Shown here: positions 1-8,667 of the stretch, one piece after another | Layout: the number at the start of each line of letters is the position of its first letter | How positions within the stretch are numbered: the stretch's first letter is position 1 | Source: Wenjunlia tyrosinilytica | GTDB lineage: Bacteria > Actinomycetota > Actinomycetes > Streptomycetales > Streptomycetaceae | Reading direction: 5' to 3' | DNA: 64,000 nt | Assembly (NCBI RefSeq): GCF_014646055.1 | Contig: NZ_BMMS01000022.1 | Span: forward strand, 264-64,263 | The notes under the pieces: model-generated | What the model was told of the DNA's origin: nothing | Seen by the model: only the letters and a program-made list of their open reading frames with translations | Database searches by the model: none | Position numbers and translations under genes: made by a program

Positions 1-393
1 GAAGCCGGTGCCGGTGAGGGTCACGCCGGTGCCCCCTGCGGCGGGGCCGGAGGCGGGACTGACGGTGCTCAGGGTGGGCACGGGCGCGCTGACATAGGTG
101 TAGATCGCAAATTGCGAGCTGGTGCCTCCCGGCCCGGTGACGGTGACCTGCACCGTGCCCGTTCCCGCGGGGGAGACGGCCGTGATCTGCGTGTTGGAGT
201 TGACCGTGAACGAGGGCGCCGACGTGGCGCCGAACCGCACATTGGTGGCACCGCTGAATCCGGTGCCGAAGACGGTGACGGCGGTGCCGCCCGCGGCGGA
301 CCCCGAGGTGGGCGAGACCGAGGTCACGGTGGGCGCGGCGACGAGCAGTGGCTGCTTCGCGGATTCGGTCGGCGAGTTGGCGGAATGGCTCAC
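1..393 (-). CDS. IPT/TIG-repeat protein, 3' end beyond the window
   Basis: Partial gene reading leftwards off the window edge; 131 codons are visible. The start is taken as GTG with a GAAGGG-like ribosome site a few bases upstream. The protein begins with a short Ser/Asn/Thr stretch and then shows IPT/TIG (immunoglobulin-like, plexin, transcription factor) repeats, recognisable by the phrases TSVSPTSGSAAGGTAVTV and STVSPASGPAAGGTGVTL about 80 residues apart. Such repeats form beta-sandwich folds and are common in bacterial surface or secreted binding proteins. No signal peptide is visible. It lies just downstream of a second gene of the same type on the same strand, so they may be duplicates or parts of one locus. 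The exact ligand or role cannot be inferred. Confidence 0.72.
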   Translation of the reverse strand, partial: MSHSANSPTESAKQPLLVAAPTVTSVSPTSGSAAGGTAVTVFGTGFSGATNVRFGATSAPSFTVNSNTQITAVSPAGTGTVQVTVTGPGGTSSQFAIYTYVSAPVPTLSTVSPASGPAAGGTGVTLTGTGF

Positions 394-471
394 GGCCAGA
401 TCCCTTCGAAGGGTGTGCTCCCGGACGCCCACGAGGCAGGGGCGGGGGCTCGTCGGAACGTGGGAGAACCC

Positions 472-508
472 GCCCGGGCGGGAGAGGGGGGGCCGCCCCC
501 GCCCGGGC
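472..508 (-). terminator. GC-rich hairpin between the two IPT/TIG genes
   Basis: A perfect 11-base inverted repeat, GCCCGGGCGGG (472-482) and CCCGCCCGGGC (498-508), with a 15-base loop. It sits about 70 bases past the stop of the upstream minus-strand gene. There is no T-run, as is usual for streptomycete terminators, so function is inferred from position and stem strength. Confidence 0.5.
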
Positions 509-580
509 AGGCCGTCCGCGGCCCGGTCGCGTGACCCTGGTCGGGCTCCGGACCAGGCCGTCAGTGGCCCGGACGGCCGG

Positions 581-1323
581 TCAGATGCCAGATCCGGCCA
601 CATAGGTGAAGGCACCGGCGGCGGTGGCGCTGCCGCCGTCGGTGGTGACGGTGACATCCACGGCCCCCGCGGCTCCCGGAGGGGTGACCGCGGAGATACT
701 GGTGTCCGAGATGACGGAGAACGGCGCCGGTGTCCCGTCGAATGTCACCGACTGGGTGGTGGTGAGGCCGGTGCCGGGAATGGTCACCGCGGTACCGCCG
801 GAGGTCGGACCGGACGCGGGCACCGGAGTGCCGACCGTGGGGACGTCGACATATGCGTAGGAAAGGCCGTTGTTCGTGCCGCCGGTCGTGGTCACGCTGA
901 CGCCCACGGCGCCGGCGGCGGCACCCGCCGGCACCGTGACCGTCAACTGGCTGTCGCTCACCACGGTCGGCGTCGCGGTGGCCGCGCCGAAGTGCACCGC
1001 GGTGGCGGTGGACAGGCCGCTTCCGCTGATGGAGATGGTGTTGCCGCCCGCGAGGGGCCCGGAGGCCTGGCTCAGGCCGGACTTGAACGGCGCGCCGATG
1101 TAGAAGAACGGCACGGGGTTGCTCGTGCCGCCGGGGGTCGTCACCGTGACTCCGACCGTGCCGGTGCCGGAAGGCGAGGTCACGGTGACCGACGTCGGGG
1201 TGTTGGCGGTAATGGTGGCGAGTTTGGAACCGAAGTGCACGGCGGGGGCCCCGCGAGGTTGGTGCCGGTGATGGTGACGGTGTTCCCACCGCCGGTCGAC
1301 CCCGAATTCGGGCTGATGGGCAT
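581..1323 (-). pseudogene. IPT/TIG-repeat protein interrupted by one frameshift
   Basis: The reading frame starts at ATG 1323 behind a clear AAGGAG site and opens with MPISPNSGSTGGG followed by NTVTITGTNLAG. Near 1245-1256 the homology moves to another frame (PAVHFGSKLATITAN) and continues to the stop at 581, ending FTYVAGSGI. The switch lies in a GGGG-CCCCC homopolymer, so either a sequencing slip or a real frameshift could be responsible. The restored product would be about 247 residues with three consecutive IPT/TIG repeats, each opening with P-x-S-G-x-x-x-G-G. It is paralogous to the gene that runs off the left edge. Role unknown; these domains usually mediate binding at the cell surface or in secreted complexes. 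Confidence 0.7.
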
Positions 1324-1460
1324 GGCTGTCTCCTTGAGGTGAAGTCTCGTCGAGCAGGTGGTGGGCAAGGGCGACCGCGGCCGGACGGCCGCCGTCGCCG
1401 CCGTGGTGCCGAGCAGGGCTCGCGACGGGCGCGAGCCCGGCCCCGGGCGGCCGGGGGTTG

Positions 1461-1735
1461 TCAGCCGGTGCAGCCGGGCACGCTGCCGGACGGGGCGCGG
1501 TGGTCCGGGGAGTTGGCGGTGTCGCCACTGGCCGGCAGCGTCACCGCGCCGGAGTTGTCGGAGATGTCGCCGCCTGCGGCGCCGGTCCTGGGCGTGGCCC
1601 GTGGAATCCGGAAGCCGGGGGCCTGCCCCGCGCGGCGGCGGGAACCGCGGACGGCTTCCCGGCCGGTGCCGGGCCCGGTCCCACGGCGAGGGCGCGGGTG
1701 CCGATCGTGGACCACTGGATGCGGACGAGTGCCAT
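1461..1735 (-). pseudogene. Possible small protein with a frameshift
   Basis: Two overlapping minus-strand frames together read like one small protein. ATG 1735 gives MALVRIQWSTIGTRALAV and a Pro/Ala-rich stretch; near 1640-1650 the sensible frame shifts, continuing GFRIPRATPRTGAAGG and ending PSGSVPGCTG at 1461. Joined, this is about 90 residues. The join falls in a C/G run, like the break in the neighbouring IPT/TIG gene. No family was recognised. The call rests only on plausible composition and high G/C at third positions, so it may not be a gene. Confidence 0.3.
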
Positions 1736-2199
1736 GGCGCCCCCGGACGAGATCGCGAGAGCCGCCTCACCAGTCGGTGCCGATGAGCGGCACCGGCCGG
1801 TCGGAGTCCGCTGCCGCGGGAGTACCCGTCGAGCACCGCGGCCGCAGCGCCGCCTGATGGACCATCGGGCCGGCGATGGGTAGGCCGACTGCCACTCCCC
1901 CGGAGAGGATGGGCGGCCTACCGGATTGGTTGAGACCAGTAATCCACTAAAGTGGCATGGTCGGCAATGGGATTGACGGCGTATCACTCGATTGGAAGAG
2001 CGCGCGCGAAGAGTGGTTGCGCGGTGCATACCACCGCCCGCACCACCTCGCGAGACCTCGCGCCCGGGGGTGAAGCCCGCCCACCGCCTCCCGACAGCAT
2101 TGGGTCGCCCCACATACTTGACCTGTACATGCCCTGCCCCGAGAGTTGCTCGCGGTCCCGGGATCCCTGGACCGCGAACCCGCAACCCTGGAGGAAGCG
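1736..2199. other. Intergenic region with no supported gene
   Basis: No convincing reading frame on either strand. The stretch 1920-2000 is less GC-rich than its surroundings and could hold promoters for the divergent flanking genes. A TTGACC hexamer near 2119 is a possible -35 box for the secreted-protein gene at 2200, but no good -10 box was found. Confidence 0.4.
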
Positions 2200-3087
2200 A
2201 TGGGGCAGAGCATGCGCCGCTCGCGACGGACAGCGCGCCGCCGCGCGGCACTTGGCACTCTCGCCGTCATGGTCTTCGGCATCGCCGGCGCCGCTGCCGG
2301 ATCGGCGTCCGCCGCCGACAACTGGGCGGAGACCGGCTCCGACCGGGTCAGACCGCTGACGGAAAGTCAGGGGCTGGCGTCGGTCGAGGTGCCCGCCAAC
2401 AGCCCGAACCGGTACACCGGAGTCGGCACCATCCCCTCCGGTGTCAGCAGCCGGGGCTGGAACCACGTCGGAGACCCGGACGCCTCCTACAACGGCTACT
2501 ACATCGAGCCGTACCAGCGCGACGACGGCGGCTCCAAGATGTTCCGCGTGCAGGCGCCCGACGGCAGTTGGGCCGAGTACACCCACAGGCTGGAGTCCTG
2601 GGAGGACAAGGAGAACTCCTTCGACACCATCACCCCCGACGGGCAGTGGATGGTCTCCGGCGAGTTCGGCACCAAGAGCCGCCTGCTGGTCTACCCGACC
2701 CCCGGGGTCAACTCCGCCACCTCGCCCTCCGCCAACCTGCCGTACGCCTCCACGATCAACCTCGACCACCCCGTCCGGGACGTCCAGGGCTGCGACTTCT
2801 CCAGCGCGACCACTTTGCTGTGCTCCTCCGACGACCCCGAGGGCAGCCTGTTCGGGATCACCAAGCCCCTCCTGCAGATCGACCTGTCCTCCGCGCTGTC
2901 CGGCTCCGACGTCACCGGGCATGTCACCGCGCTTCGGCAACTGCCGCTCAGGAGCGGCTGCTCGGGGTCCTTCGAGGCGGAGGGCATCGACTACGACCGC
3001 CGCAGCGGTACATTGCGGGTCATAGTCGTGTCGCCGAGCATCTGCGCGGCGTTCGACAGCAAGACCTGGCGCTTCACCCGACGCTGA
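2200..3087 (+). CDS. Secreted hypothetical protein
   Basis: 295 residues. The ATG at 2200 is chosen over an upstream in-frame ATG because GGAGGAAG lies just before it and it places an Arg-rich n-region directly ahead of a hydrophobic core (LGTLAVMVFGIAGAAAG), with a signal-peptidase site after GSASA. The mature part is rich in Ser, Asp and aromatic residues with four or more cysteines in its C-terminal half (GCDF, LLCSS, SGCSG, SICAAF), suggesting disulfides in an exported protein. It resembles uncharacterised secreted actinobacterial proteins, perhaps with a beta-propeller fold; no catalytic motif was recognised. The HAD-like gene follows after 24 bases and may be co-transcribed. Confidence 0.82.
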   Translation: MGQSMRRSRRTARRRAALGTLAVMVFGIAGAAAGSASAADNWAETGSDRVRPLTESQGLASVEVPANSPNRYTGVGTIPSGVSSRGWNHVGDPDASYNGYYIEPYQRDDGGSKMFRVQAPDGSWAEYTHRLESWEDKENSFDTITPDGQWMVSGEFGTKSRLLVYPTPGVNSATSPSANLPYASTINLDHPVRDVQGCDFSSATTLLCSSDDPEGSLFGITKPLLQIDLSSALSGSDVTGHVTALRQLPLRSGCSGSFEAEGIDYDRRSGTLRVIVVSPSICAAFDSKTWRFTRR

Positions 3088-3111
3088 CCCCCGAGGCGAG
3101 GAGGACGAGCG

Positions 3112-3648
3112 GTGCCCCGTCCGCTGCTGCTCCTCGACGTCGACGGAGTCCTCAACCCGTTCGCGGCCCCGCCCGAGCGGCGCCCGGAAGGGTACGCCAC
3201 CCACCGGATGCGGCCCAACGGCTGGGACGCGCCGGGGCTGAAGCCGCTGCGTGTGTGGCTCAACCCCGCCCATGGCCCCCTCCTGCTCGCCCTGCCGTAC
3301 GAGCTGGTGTGGGCCACGACGTGGATGGATGAGGCGAACCGGTGGATCAGCCCGCAGCTCGGCCTGCCCGAGCTGCCGTTCATCGCGTGGCCGGAGATGT
3401 TCGCGGTCGACGAGAACGGGGTCCACTGGAAGACCAGGCACCTGGTCGAGTACGCCGCCGGCCGCCCATTCGCCTGGGTGGACGACGAGCTCGGCGACCC
3501 GGACCGGGCATGGGTCGCCGGGCACCACGGCGGTGAGGCGCTGCTGCACCGGGTGGATCCCCGCATCGGCCTGACCGATGCGGACTTCGAGGCGCTGGAC
3601 ACCTGGGCGCGGGGACGGGAGCCGGGCGGGGACGGCTCGCGACCGTGA
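3112..3648 (+). CDS. HAD-like hydrolase family protein
   Basis: 178 residues from a GTG behind GAGGAGGAC. The N-terminus LLLLDVDGVLNPF carries the HAD motif I (DxDGVLN) that supplies the nucleophilic Asp and Mg ligand. WATTWMDEAN fits motif II, and FAWVDDELGDPD near residue 125 fits the acidic motif IV. This compact form is common in actinobacteria, usually annotated only as a hypothetical HAD-domain protein, so the substrate (probably a phosphomonoester) is unknown. Its stop nearly meets an alternative GTG of the following SDR gene, so the two are probably co-transcribed. Confidence 0.85.
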   Translation: MPRPLLLLDVDGVLNPFAAPPERRPEGYATHRMRPNGWDAPGLKPLRVWLNPAHGPLLLALPYELVWATTWMDEANRWISPQLGLPELPFIAWPEMFAVDENGVHWKTRHLVEYAAGRPFAWVDDELGDPDRAWVAGHHGGEALLHRVDPRIGLTDADFEALDTWARGREPGGDGSRP

Positions 3649-3677
3649 CCGCCGGCCCCACGGGCTACGGTGCTGCC

Positions 3678-4448
3678 ATGACAACTGCCCTCATCACCGG
3701 CGCCACCGCCGGGATCGGTGCCGCCTTCGCCCGCCGCCTCGCCTCCGACGGCCATGCCCTGGTCCTCGTCGCCCGGCAGTCCCCACGCCTGGACGAGACG
3801 GCTCGGCGGCTGCGCGAGGAGTTCGGCGTCGACGTCGAGGCCCTGCCCGCCGACCTGGCCGGCGAGGAGGGCATCGCGGCCGTCGAGGCGCGCCTGGCCG
3901 ACCGGGAGGCGCCGGTCGACCTGCTGGTCAACAACGCGGGCTTCGGGCAGCGCGGAGGGTTCCTCAAGGTGCCGGTCGAGGACGAGCTGGCGATGCTGCG
4001 CGTCCATGTCGAGGCCGTGCTCCGGCTCACCTCGGCCGCCGCGGTGAGCATGCGCGAACGAGGCCGCGGCGGCATCGTCAATGTCGCCTCGGTGGCGGCG
4101 TTCTTCGCCCGCGGCACCTACGGCGCGAGCAAGGCCTGGGTGGTGAGCTTCAGCCGGGGTGTCGCCCAGGACCTGGCCGGCTCCGGTGTGCGGATCACCG
4201 CTGTGTGCCCCGGCTTCACCCGCACCGAGTTCCACGAGCGCGCGGGCATGGACGTCTCAGGGGTCGGCCGGCCGCTGTGGCTGTCGGCGCAGGAGGTCGT
4301 GGACACCGCCCTGCGGGACGTGGCGCGAGGCAGGGTGGTGAGCATCCCCGGCTGGCAGTACCGGACTCTGGTCGGCCTCGGCCGGCTGACCCCGAGCCGC
4401 CTGGCGGAGCGCATCTCGAGTCGCAGCGGCCGCAAGTACCGCGACTGA
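3678..4448 (+). CDS. Short-chain dehydrogenase/reductase (SDR)
   Basis: 256 residues. Start ATG 3678 puts the nucleotide-binding motif at the very N-terminus (TALITGATAGIGAAFA), typical of classical SDRs. An in-frame GTG at 3645 overlaps the previous stop and would add 11 residues not expected in the family. NNAGF, the catalytic Ser in VNVASVAAF and the YGASK Tyr-Lys pair are all present, followed by PGFTRTEF, so the enzyme should be an active NAD(P)-dependent oxidoreductase. The Arg in VARQ after beta-strand 2 favours NADPH. Substrate unknown; closest in pattern to DltE/YqjQ-like ketoreductases. Confidence 0.9.
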   Translation: MTTALITGATAGIGAAFARRLASDGHALVLVARQSPRLDETARRLREEFGVDVEALPADLAGEEGIAAVEARLADREAPVDLLVNNAGFGQRGGFLKVPVEDELAMLRVHVEAVLRLTSAAAVSMRERGRGGIVNVASVAAFFARGTYGASKAWVVSFSRGVAQDLAGSGVRITAVCPGFTRTEFHERAGMDVSGVGRPLWLSAQEVVDTALRDVARGRVVSIPGWQYRTLVGLGRLTPSRLAERISSRSGRKYRD

Positions 4449-4530
4449 GCGGGAGGGTCGGGCCGCGCCGCGGGAGGGTGAGGCCGCGCGGCCGTCCATG
4501 GCGCCGGGTGCCCGGCGCCGGGCACAGGGC

Positions 4531-4977
4531 TCAGGGCTGGGCAGCCATGTGCGCGTCCCAGTCGCCGCGGGGAACGAGGGGCATCTGCCGGACCCGCGGC
4601 TCGACGGCGGCGCTCGCCACGTACACCAGGGCGCGCACATTCATGCCGTCGTCCGTCAGCACCGTGCACATCAGGCGCTCGTAGTCGTTCGCCGGATCCT
4701 TCGGGCCGATGTACCCCTCGAGTTCGTCCAGCGCGGCCAGCGCCGTCCGGTGGATGTCCGCCCGCAGATGGACCAGCTCACCGCGGACCGACGCGGCGGC
4801 GCCGAGCAGCACATACGGGTACGGGCCCGCGTCGTACATGGCGGCCCCGGGGAGCACCGCGGGCTCCACGGATTCGACGGCGCTCTCCACCAGCGCGTGG
4901 TTCCCGTGTCCGTGCATGAGCGTCCCGTAGGCGAACAGCGGGACACGGTCGGCGGCGGGTGCGGCGTGCGGTGTCAT
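4531..4977 (-). CDS. Gamma-glutamylcyclotransferase-like protein
   Basis: 148 residues. Near the N-terminus is the family signature LFAYGTLM, which binds the gamma-glutamyl group, and LDELEGY supplies the expected catalytic Glu region; ALVYVA forms a late beta-strand. These features define the AIG2/GGCT fold, whose members cleave gamma-glutamyl amines or amino acids to pyroglutamate. Start ATG 4977 places the signature at residues 13-20, as usual. It converges on the SDR gene and diverges from the reductase-like gene at 5086. The precise substrate is not determinable. Confidence 0.88.
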   Translation of the reverse strand: MTPHAAPAADRVPLFAYGTLMHGHGNHALVESAVESVEPAVLPGAAMYDAGPYPYVLLGAAASVRGELVHLRADIHRTALAALDELEGYIGPKDPANDYERLMCTVLTDDGMNVRALVYVASAAVEPRVRQMPLVPRGDWDAHMAAQP

Positions 4978-5085
4978 CGGTCGTCGGCCCTCTTCCTGCG
5001 TGTCCTCGCACACGCGTGGCGGCTGTTTGAAACGATATGAAAACCCTGAGGCTCCCTGACGTCCACCCCGAAAGGACCGACCCAC

Positions 5086-5775
5086 ATGAGCTATGCCGTC
5101 CTCGGCACCGGCATGGTCGGCCAGACCCTCGCAGGCAAGCTCGACGCCCTCGGGCAGCCGGTCGCCGTGGGCACCCGCGACCCCGGGGCCACGCTCGCCC
5201 GCACCGAGCCCGACGCCATGGGCAACCCGCCCTTCGCACGGTGGCACGAACAGCACCCCGAGGTGAGCCTGCTGCCCTTCGCAGAGGCGGCCGCCTTCGG
5301 CGAGAGGGTCATCAACGCGACCAGCGGCATCGCCGCGCTCCAGGCGCTGGAGGCGGCCGGGGCGGAGCATCTGGCGGGCAAGGTCCTCCTGGACGTGTCC
5401 AATCCGCTCGACTTCTCCCACGGCATGCCGCCCTCGCTGGATCCCGTGAACACGGACAGCCTCGGCGAGCAGATCCAGCGCGCCTTCCCCGCCGCCAAGG
5501 TCGTCAAGACCCTCAACACGATGAACTGCCTGGTCATGGTGGATCCGGCCAGAATCCCGGGTGAGCACGACGTCTTCGTCTGCGGGAACGACGCCGGGGC
5601 CAGGGAAGCCGCCGTCGAGATGCTGCTGTCGTTCGGCTGGCCGCGGCAGGCGATCATCGACCTGGGGGACATCACCGGCGCGCGTGGCACCGAGATGGTG
5701 CTGCCGCTGTGGCTGCGCCTCATGGGTGTCCACGGCCACGCGGACTTCAACTTCCACATCGATCGCGCCCGCTGA
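5086..5775 (+). CDS. NADPH-dependent F420 reductase-like protein
   Basis: 229 residues. ATG 5086 follows AAAGGACC. It opens with a Rossmann motif (AVLGTGMVGQTLAGKL) and continues VAVGTRDP, a site for the NADP 2'-phosphate, then VINATSG, LLDVSNPL and KTLNTMN, all characteristic of the NADP oxidoreductase, coenzyme F420-dependent family (PF03807). Members transfer hydride between NADPH and F420 or act on other substrates. Actinobacteria make F420, but this short form is often not tested, so F420 use is an inference. The C-terminus (MVLPLWLRLMG) is a helix used in dimerisation in the family. Confidence 0.87.
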   Translation: MSYAVLGTGMVGQTLAGKLDALGQPVAVGTRDPGATLARTEPDAMGNPPFARWHEQHPEVSLLPFAEAAAFGERVINATSGIAALQALEAAGAEHLAGKVLLDVSNPLDFSHGMPPSLDPVNTDSLGEQIQRAFPAAKVVKTLNTMNCLVMVDPARIPGEHDVFVCGNDAGAREAAVEMLLSFGWPRQAIIDLGDITGARGTEMVLPLWLRLMGVHGHADFNFHIDRAR

Positions 5776-5810
5776 GGACCCCCCGTGCGCGTCTTGCCCG
5801 GCGCCGCTCG

Positions 5811-6434
5811 TCACGCGGCTCCGCAGTCGGGGCAGATGCCCCAGAACATCACGGCCGCCTCGTCCACCAGATAGGACGGCGGCAGACTGGCCTGCATACA
5901 GGGGGCCTCTCCGACCACGCAGTCGGTGTCGACGATCGTGCCGCACTCACGGCACACGAAGTGGTGGTGGTTGTCGCCCCGCTCGATCTCGAAGCGGGCG
6001 GGGTGGCCGGGAAACTGCGTGCAGCGCACGAGACCCGCGTCGGCGAGCACCCGCAGCACGTTGTACGTCGCCTGCAGAGAGAGGCGGCCGGTCACCCGCT
6101 GTCCCCACGAGCGGACCGCGTCCGCGTCGCAGTGGCCGGGCAGCGACTCGACGGCCATGAGGACGGCCATGCGCTGCGCGGTGACCCTCAGGCCCGCCTG
6201 GCGCAGCGTCGAGGCCGCTCGTGCCATCGGCTCGGTGGCGGTCGGGTGGCCGTACTCGGCGGCGTCCGACAGGCGTCGGTGCGACCGCGGGCCCGTCTGC
6301 TTGTCGGTGTTGGCGGCGGTGGTGTTGGTGCCGGTGGTGTCTGTGCGGGTGGTGTCGGCGGTGCTGGCGGTGTCTGTTCCGGTGGTGCTGGTGGCGGCTC
6401 GGGTGTCCGCGTCGGTTTCAAGGGCGTCTGTCAC
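5811..6434 (-). CDS. Fur-family metal or peroxide-responsive repressor with Thr-rich N-terminus
   Basis: 207 residues. The C-terminal 140 are a full Fur-type regulator: winged helix (GLRVTAQRMAVLMAV, SLQATYNVLRVLADAGLV), the metal-binding HHHFVCREC cluster and a second CPDC at the end, giving a structural zinc site. Start GTG 6434 has GGAGG nine bases upstream and overlaps the end of the preceding ATPase gene by 17 bases, so they are translationally coupled. This start adds about 65 residues very rich in Thr, Ala and Asp, not found in ordinary Fur proteins (about 140 residues); ATG 6227 is the alternative. Sequence resembles the CatR/FurA peroxide sensors of streptomycetes, but no catalase gene is adjacent. 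Confidence 0.88.
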   Translation of the reverse strand: MTDALETDADTRAATSTTGTDTASTADTTRTDTTGTNTTAANTDKQTGPRSHRRLSDAAEYGHPTATEPMARAASTLRQAGLRVTAQRMAVLMAVESLPGHCDADAVRSWGQRVTGRLSLQATYNVLRVLADAGLVRCTQFPGHPARFEIERGDNHHHFVCRECGTIVDTDCVVGEAPCMQASLPPSYLVDEAAVMFWGICPDCGAA

Positions 6435-6894
6435 CAGGGCTGACCTCCAGTTCGAACCACGTCGTCTTGCCGTGGGTGCTCGGGTAGCTGCCCCAGCGAT
6501 GGGACAGCTCGTCGACCAGGGCGAGGCCCCGGCCGCACTCGTCCTGCCCACCGGAGGAGCGCATCTTCGGCAGCACGGCGGAGCCGTCCTCCACCGAGCA
6601 GCGGATCATCCGCGTTTGCACGACGGACAGGGACAGGGGAGCCGCGGCGTGGCGTACGGCGTTGGCGACCAGCTCGCTGACCAGCAGTTCCGCGGTTCCC
6701 ATCAGTTCGGCGGGCACCCCGGAGGACGACAGTTCCAGCCGTATCGCCCGCCGGGCCTGGCAGGCGGCCTCGGGGGCCCAGCTCAAGGGCCAGGACTTCG
6801 ACCGGCGACCGCCGAGATCCACCTCCGCTTCCCGCGGGGAGCGGCTGCCTGAGTTGCCGTAGTGCCGGTCGTCTGGGCCGACGGAGTACATCAT
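6418..6894 (-). CDS. RsbW-like ATP-binding protein (anti-sigma type)
   Basis: 158 residues. ATG 6894 has an ideal GGAGG eight bases upstream. The protein carries a HATPase fold: LLVSELVANAVRHA is the N-box that binds Mg-ATP, and GRGLALVDELSHRWG is the G1 region. These small standalone ATPases are numerous in streptomycetes and resemble the anti-sigma kinases RsbW and SpoIIAB; their partners are mostly unknown. The gene overlaps the Fur-family gene, so both probably share a promoter in the AT-rich patch around 6930-7000. A second protein of this family lies at 14206. Confidence 0.87.
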   Translation of the reverse strand: MMYSVGPDDRHYGNSGSRSPREAEVDLGGRRSKSWPLSWAPEAACQARRAIRLELSSSGVPAELMGTAELLVSELVANAVRHAAAPLSLSVVQTRMIRCSVEDGSAVLPKMRSSGGQDECGRGLALVDELSHRWGSYPSTHGKTTWFELEVSPGDRRP

Positions 6895-7189
6895 GATCCT
6901 TACCTCCGCCCCGAAAGGCCACACCATGTGCCCACTTCCAACGTTATGCCCATTTTGGAGTGAGTCAAGAGAATGGATCGATTTCTTCTATTTTAGTGGT
7001 TCTCGTCGCCCCTTCCGACGCTCACCGGGGCCACCCGCCCAGGCCCGGCACCTGATCGAGGGAACCCCGAGCCTCACACGCGCCCGCCTCGGACGTGACC
7101 GGCGGCACCCCCCGCGCTCTGGTGGGGGGCAAACGCTCCGGACTAGCTTGGTGGCCGCGAGTCGGATCCGCCGCTGCCGGAGGAGGACG
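6895..7189. promoter_or_regulatory. Divergent promoter region, AT-rich
   Basis: 295 bases between two divergent genes. The stretch 6935-7005 is unusually AT-rich for this window and is the likely promoter area for the ATPase-Fur pair (leftward) and possibly for the aldehyde dehydrogenase (rightward). No exact promoter boxes are claimed. Confidence 0.45.
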
Positions 7190-8608
7190 ATGAAGGCCCA
7201 CGACGGGATGTACATCGAGGGGGAATGGCGGCCGTCGTCCGGGCAGGACACGACCGCGGTGGTCAACCCGGCGGACGAGGAGGTCATCGCCCATGTCCCG
7301 GCCGGGACCGCCGAGGACGTGGACGCCGCCGTACGAGCGGCGCGAAACGCCTTCCGCGGCTGGGCGTCGACACCGTCCGCCGAGCGTGCGGCCAGGGTCG
7401 CGGCCCTGCGCGACGCACTCGCCGCCCGCCGCGAGGAGTTCACCGAGACCATCACCTCCGAACTCGGCGCCCCAACGGCCTTCGCCCGCAAGGTGCAGAC
7501 GGACCTGCCGACGGCGGTGGCGGGCACCTACGCCGCACTGCTGGAGACCTACCCGTTCGAGGAGAAGGTCGGCAACTCCACGGTCGTCCAGGAACCGGTG
7601 GGCGTCGTCGGCGCCATCACCCCGTGGAACTACCCGCTGCACCAGATCGTCGCGAAGGCCGCCCCCGCCCTGGCCGCCGGGTGCTCGGTCGTCCTCAAGC
7701 CGGCCGAGAACACCCCGCTCACCGCACAGCTGTTCGCCGAGGCCGTGCACGAAGCGGCCTTCCCGGCGGGGGTGTTCAACCTCGTCACCGGCCTGGGACC
7801 GGTCGCGGGCCAGGCCCTGGTCGAACACGAGGGAGTGGACCTGCTCTCCTTCACCGGCTCGACCGCCGTCGGCAAGCGGATCGGCGCGATCGCGGGCGGT
7901 TCGGTGAAACGGGTCGCGCTGGAACTGGGCGGAAAGTCGGCGAACGTCGTGCTGCCCGGCGCCGACCTGGCCAAGGCGGTCAACGTGGGCGTCGCCAATG
8001 TCTTCGCCAACTCCGGCCAGACGTGCAGCGCCTGGACCCGCATGCTCATCGACGCCGACCGCTACGACGAGGCCGTGGACCTCGCGGCCGCCGCGGCCGC
8101 CAAGTACGTCCCCGGTGACCCGCGCGATCCGGACACCCGGGTCGGGCCCCTGGTCAGCGAGGCCCAGCGCGACCGCGTACGCGGCTACATCACCAGGGGC
8201 GTCGAGGAGGGCGCCCGCGTCGTCGCGGGCGGCCCGCGGGCCCCGGGCGGCCTGGACCGCGGCTACTACGTGAGCCCCACCGTCTTCGCCGATGTCACCC
8301 CCGAGATGGTGATCGCCCAGGAGGAGATCTTCGGACCCGTCCTGTCCGTCATCAAGTACGAGGACGAGGACGACGCGCTGCGCATCGCCAACGGGACCGT
8401 CTACGGCCTCGCGGGCGCGGTGTGGGCGAGGGAGGAGGGCGAGGCGGTGGCCTTCGCCCGCCGGATGGAGACCGGCCAGGTCGACATCAACGGCGGCCGC
8501 TTCAACCCGCTGGCCCCTTTCGGCGGCTACAAGCAGTCGGGCATCGGGAGGGAGTTGGGCTCGCACGGCCTGGCCGAGTACCTCCAGACCAAGTCCCTGC
8601 AGTTCTGA
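7190..8608 (+). CDS. NAD(P)-dependent aldehyde dehydrogenase
   Basis: 472 residues from ATG 7190, preceded by GGAGGAGGAC. All ALDH landmarks are visible: TPWNYPL (cofactor pocket), [18 protein letters not shown], the general base Glu in LELGGKS and the nucleophilic Cys in [11 protein letters not shown], then [10 protein letters not shown] and PFGGYKQSG near the C-terminus. Length and spacing match ordinary homotetrameric ALDHs. An in-frame start far upstream is rejected because it adds nothing homologous. A zinc alcohol dehydrogenase follows after 59 bases on the same strand; together they could oxidise an alcohol to its acid through the aldehyde. Substrate not deducible. Confidence 0.93.
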   Translation: MKAHDGMYIEGEWRPSSGQDTTAVVNPADEEVIAHVPAGTAEDVDAAVRAARNAFRGWASTPSAERAARVAALRDALAARREEFTETITSELGAPTAFARKVQTDLPTAVAGTYAALLETYPFEEKVGNSTVVQEPVGVVGAITPWNYPLHQIVAKAAPALAAGCSVVLKPAENTPLTAQLFAEAVHEAAFPAGVFNLVTGLGPVAGQALVEHEGVDLLSFTGSTAVGKRIGAIAGGSVKRVALELGGKSANVVLPGADLAKAVNVGVANVFANSGQTCSAWTRMLIDADRYDEAVDLAAAAAAKYVPGDPRDPDTRVGPLVSEAQRDRVRGYITRGVEEGARVVAGGPRAPGGLDRGYYVSPTVFADVTPEMVIAQEEIFGPVLSVIKYEDEDDALRIANGTVYGLAGAVWAREEGEAVAFARRMETGQVDINGGRFNPLAPFGGYKQSGIGRELGSHGLAEYLQTKSLQF

Positions 8609-8667
8609 ACGTACCGGCCTCCCGCCGCAGCTACCCGCCGCAACAACCCGCCGCACAAGGAGAATCC

